From: Cytobacillus suaedae
Lineage (GTDB): Bacteria > Bacillota > Bacilli > Bacillales > Bacillaceae_L
DNA: 64,000 nucleotides
NCBI GenBank assembly: GCA_014960805.1
Contig: CP063163.1
Location: 3,931,001 to 3,995,000 of the forward strand
Direction: 5' to 3'
Position 1 is the first letter of the stretch, and every line of letters starts with the position of its first letter. The position numbers and the translations under genes were made by a program. Below are positions 63,788 to 64,000 of the stretch, piece after piece. The notes under the pieces were generated by a model, which was not told the DNA's origin, searched no databases, and worked only from the letters and a program-made list of their open reading frames with translations.

Positions 63788-64000
63788 TTATTGACTGGTG
63801 TATTTAGATAATGGTTTTTGGATTGATAACTTCCATGCTTGATAGGCAGGAAATAAAGATTGAGTTATCACTTGTTGTTTCAAAATAGGATTTTCATAGC
63901 TCCCCTCTAGTTTTTCAACCTCTTTAATAACGGCATTAAACTGTTCAAGGTTATGAAGGATATCCTTTTCACCTGAAAACAAAGCTATAAGATTTTCATT
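63788..64000 (-). CDS. 3' part of an unidentified small helical protein, possibly FliT
   Basis: The final about 70 codons of a protein whose start lies beyond the right edge; the frame is open through position 64000 (ENLIALFSGEKDILHNL...). The visible part is mostly alpha-helical and hydrophilic, ending LFPAYQAWKLSIQKPLSKY. In B. subtilis the gene upstream of hpf is fliT, a flagellar chaperone of about this helical type, so position suggests FliT, but I do not recognise motifs that prove it. Followed by a good terminator. Confidence 0.5.
   Translation of the reverse strand, partial: NENLIALFSGEKDILHNLEQFNAVIKEVEKLEGSYENPILKQQVITQSLFPAYQAWKLSIQKPLSKYTSQ

Overview
This window is chromosomal DNA from a low-GC, Gram-positive, endospore-forming and probably motile member of the Bacillaceae. 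The gene content and order follow the Bacillus subtilis blocks rapZ-yvcI / trxB-yvcD-hisIFAHBDGZ, yvoF-ppaX-yvoD-lgt-hprK, yvlDCBA-uvrA-uvrB-csbA and minJ-ctpB-ftsX-ftsE-cccB-yvjA-prfB-secA-hpf. Proteins look homologous but clearly diverged, and there are many lineage-specific insertions (adhE, MFS transporter with regulator, c-di-GMP proteins, IS3 element, repeats), so it is not B. subtilis itself. Most genes are on the minus strand.

Layout. 1-2.6 kb: 5' part of rapZ, a NUDIX hydrolase, a palindromic repeat and trxB. 2.6-10.7 kb: TPR protein YvcD and the complete eight-gene histidine operon hisZGDBHAFI, tightly coupled, with two inverted hairpin repeats in the hisD-hisB gap. 11-14 kb: a small ORF and adhE with a perfect Rex operator and an upstream cre-like site, i.e. 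redox and carbon control of fermentation. 14.1-16.1 kb: a frameshifted lipoprotein gene and a membrane-anchored gluzincin metalloprotease. 16.2-20.2 kb: yvoF-ppaX-yvoD-lgt-hprK. 20.4-22 kb: a lipoprotein and a PAS-GGDEF cyclase. 22.2-24.3 kb: yvlABCD envelope-stress operon behind a canonical sigma-W promoter. 24.6-30.2 kb: uvrA (split by a one-base homopolymer insertion), uvrB with a LexA box, and csbA. 30.4-39.5 kb: MFS transporter/HTH/GNAT operon, HAD phosphatase, GGDEF-EAL protein, Gate-domain transporter, and a glycine-rich repeat protein. 40.1-45.9 kb: minJ, an IS3-family element with a textbook -1 slippery site, ctpB, small genes. 46-48.9 kb: a quinone-reductase pair divergent from an ArsR-type regulator with an operator palindrome between them. 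49.1-53.3 kb: GNAT, lipoprotein, then an ftsE-ftsX-M23 hydrolase operon. 53.5-54.05 kb: nine tandem 52-bp units. 54.1-64 kb: cccB, yvjA, a chemoreceptor, prfB with the RF2 autoregulatory frameshift, secA, hpf with paired sigma-H and sigma-B promoters, and an HD-GYP gene behind three Spo0A boxes.

Functional themes: histidine synthesis, cell division and wall remodelling (MinJ, FtsEX, M23 hydrolase), envelope stress, nucleotide excision repair, and c-di-GMP turnover (one GGDEF, one GGDEF-EAL, one HD-GYP). Regulatory sites readable directly include Rex, cre, LexA, sigma-W, sigma-B, sigma-H and Spo0A boxes. Non-coding repeats are abundant: six copies of a GC-rich palindromic element (two with a nested hairpin module), two copies of a 67-bp element bounded by CAAACGTTTG, a 52-bp tandem array and a 21-bp tandem array. 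No CRISPR array, rRNA, tRNA or defence island was seen. The least explained material is the repeat families rather than a new protein system.
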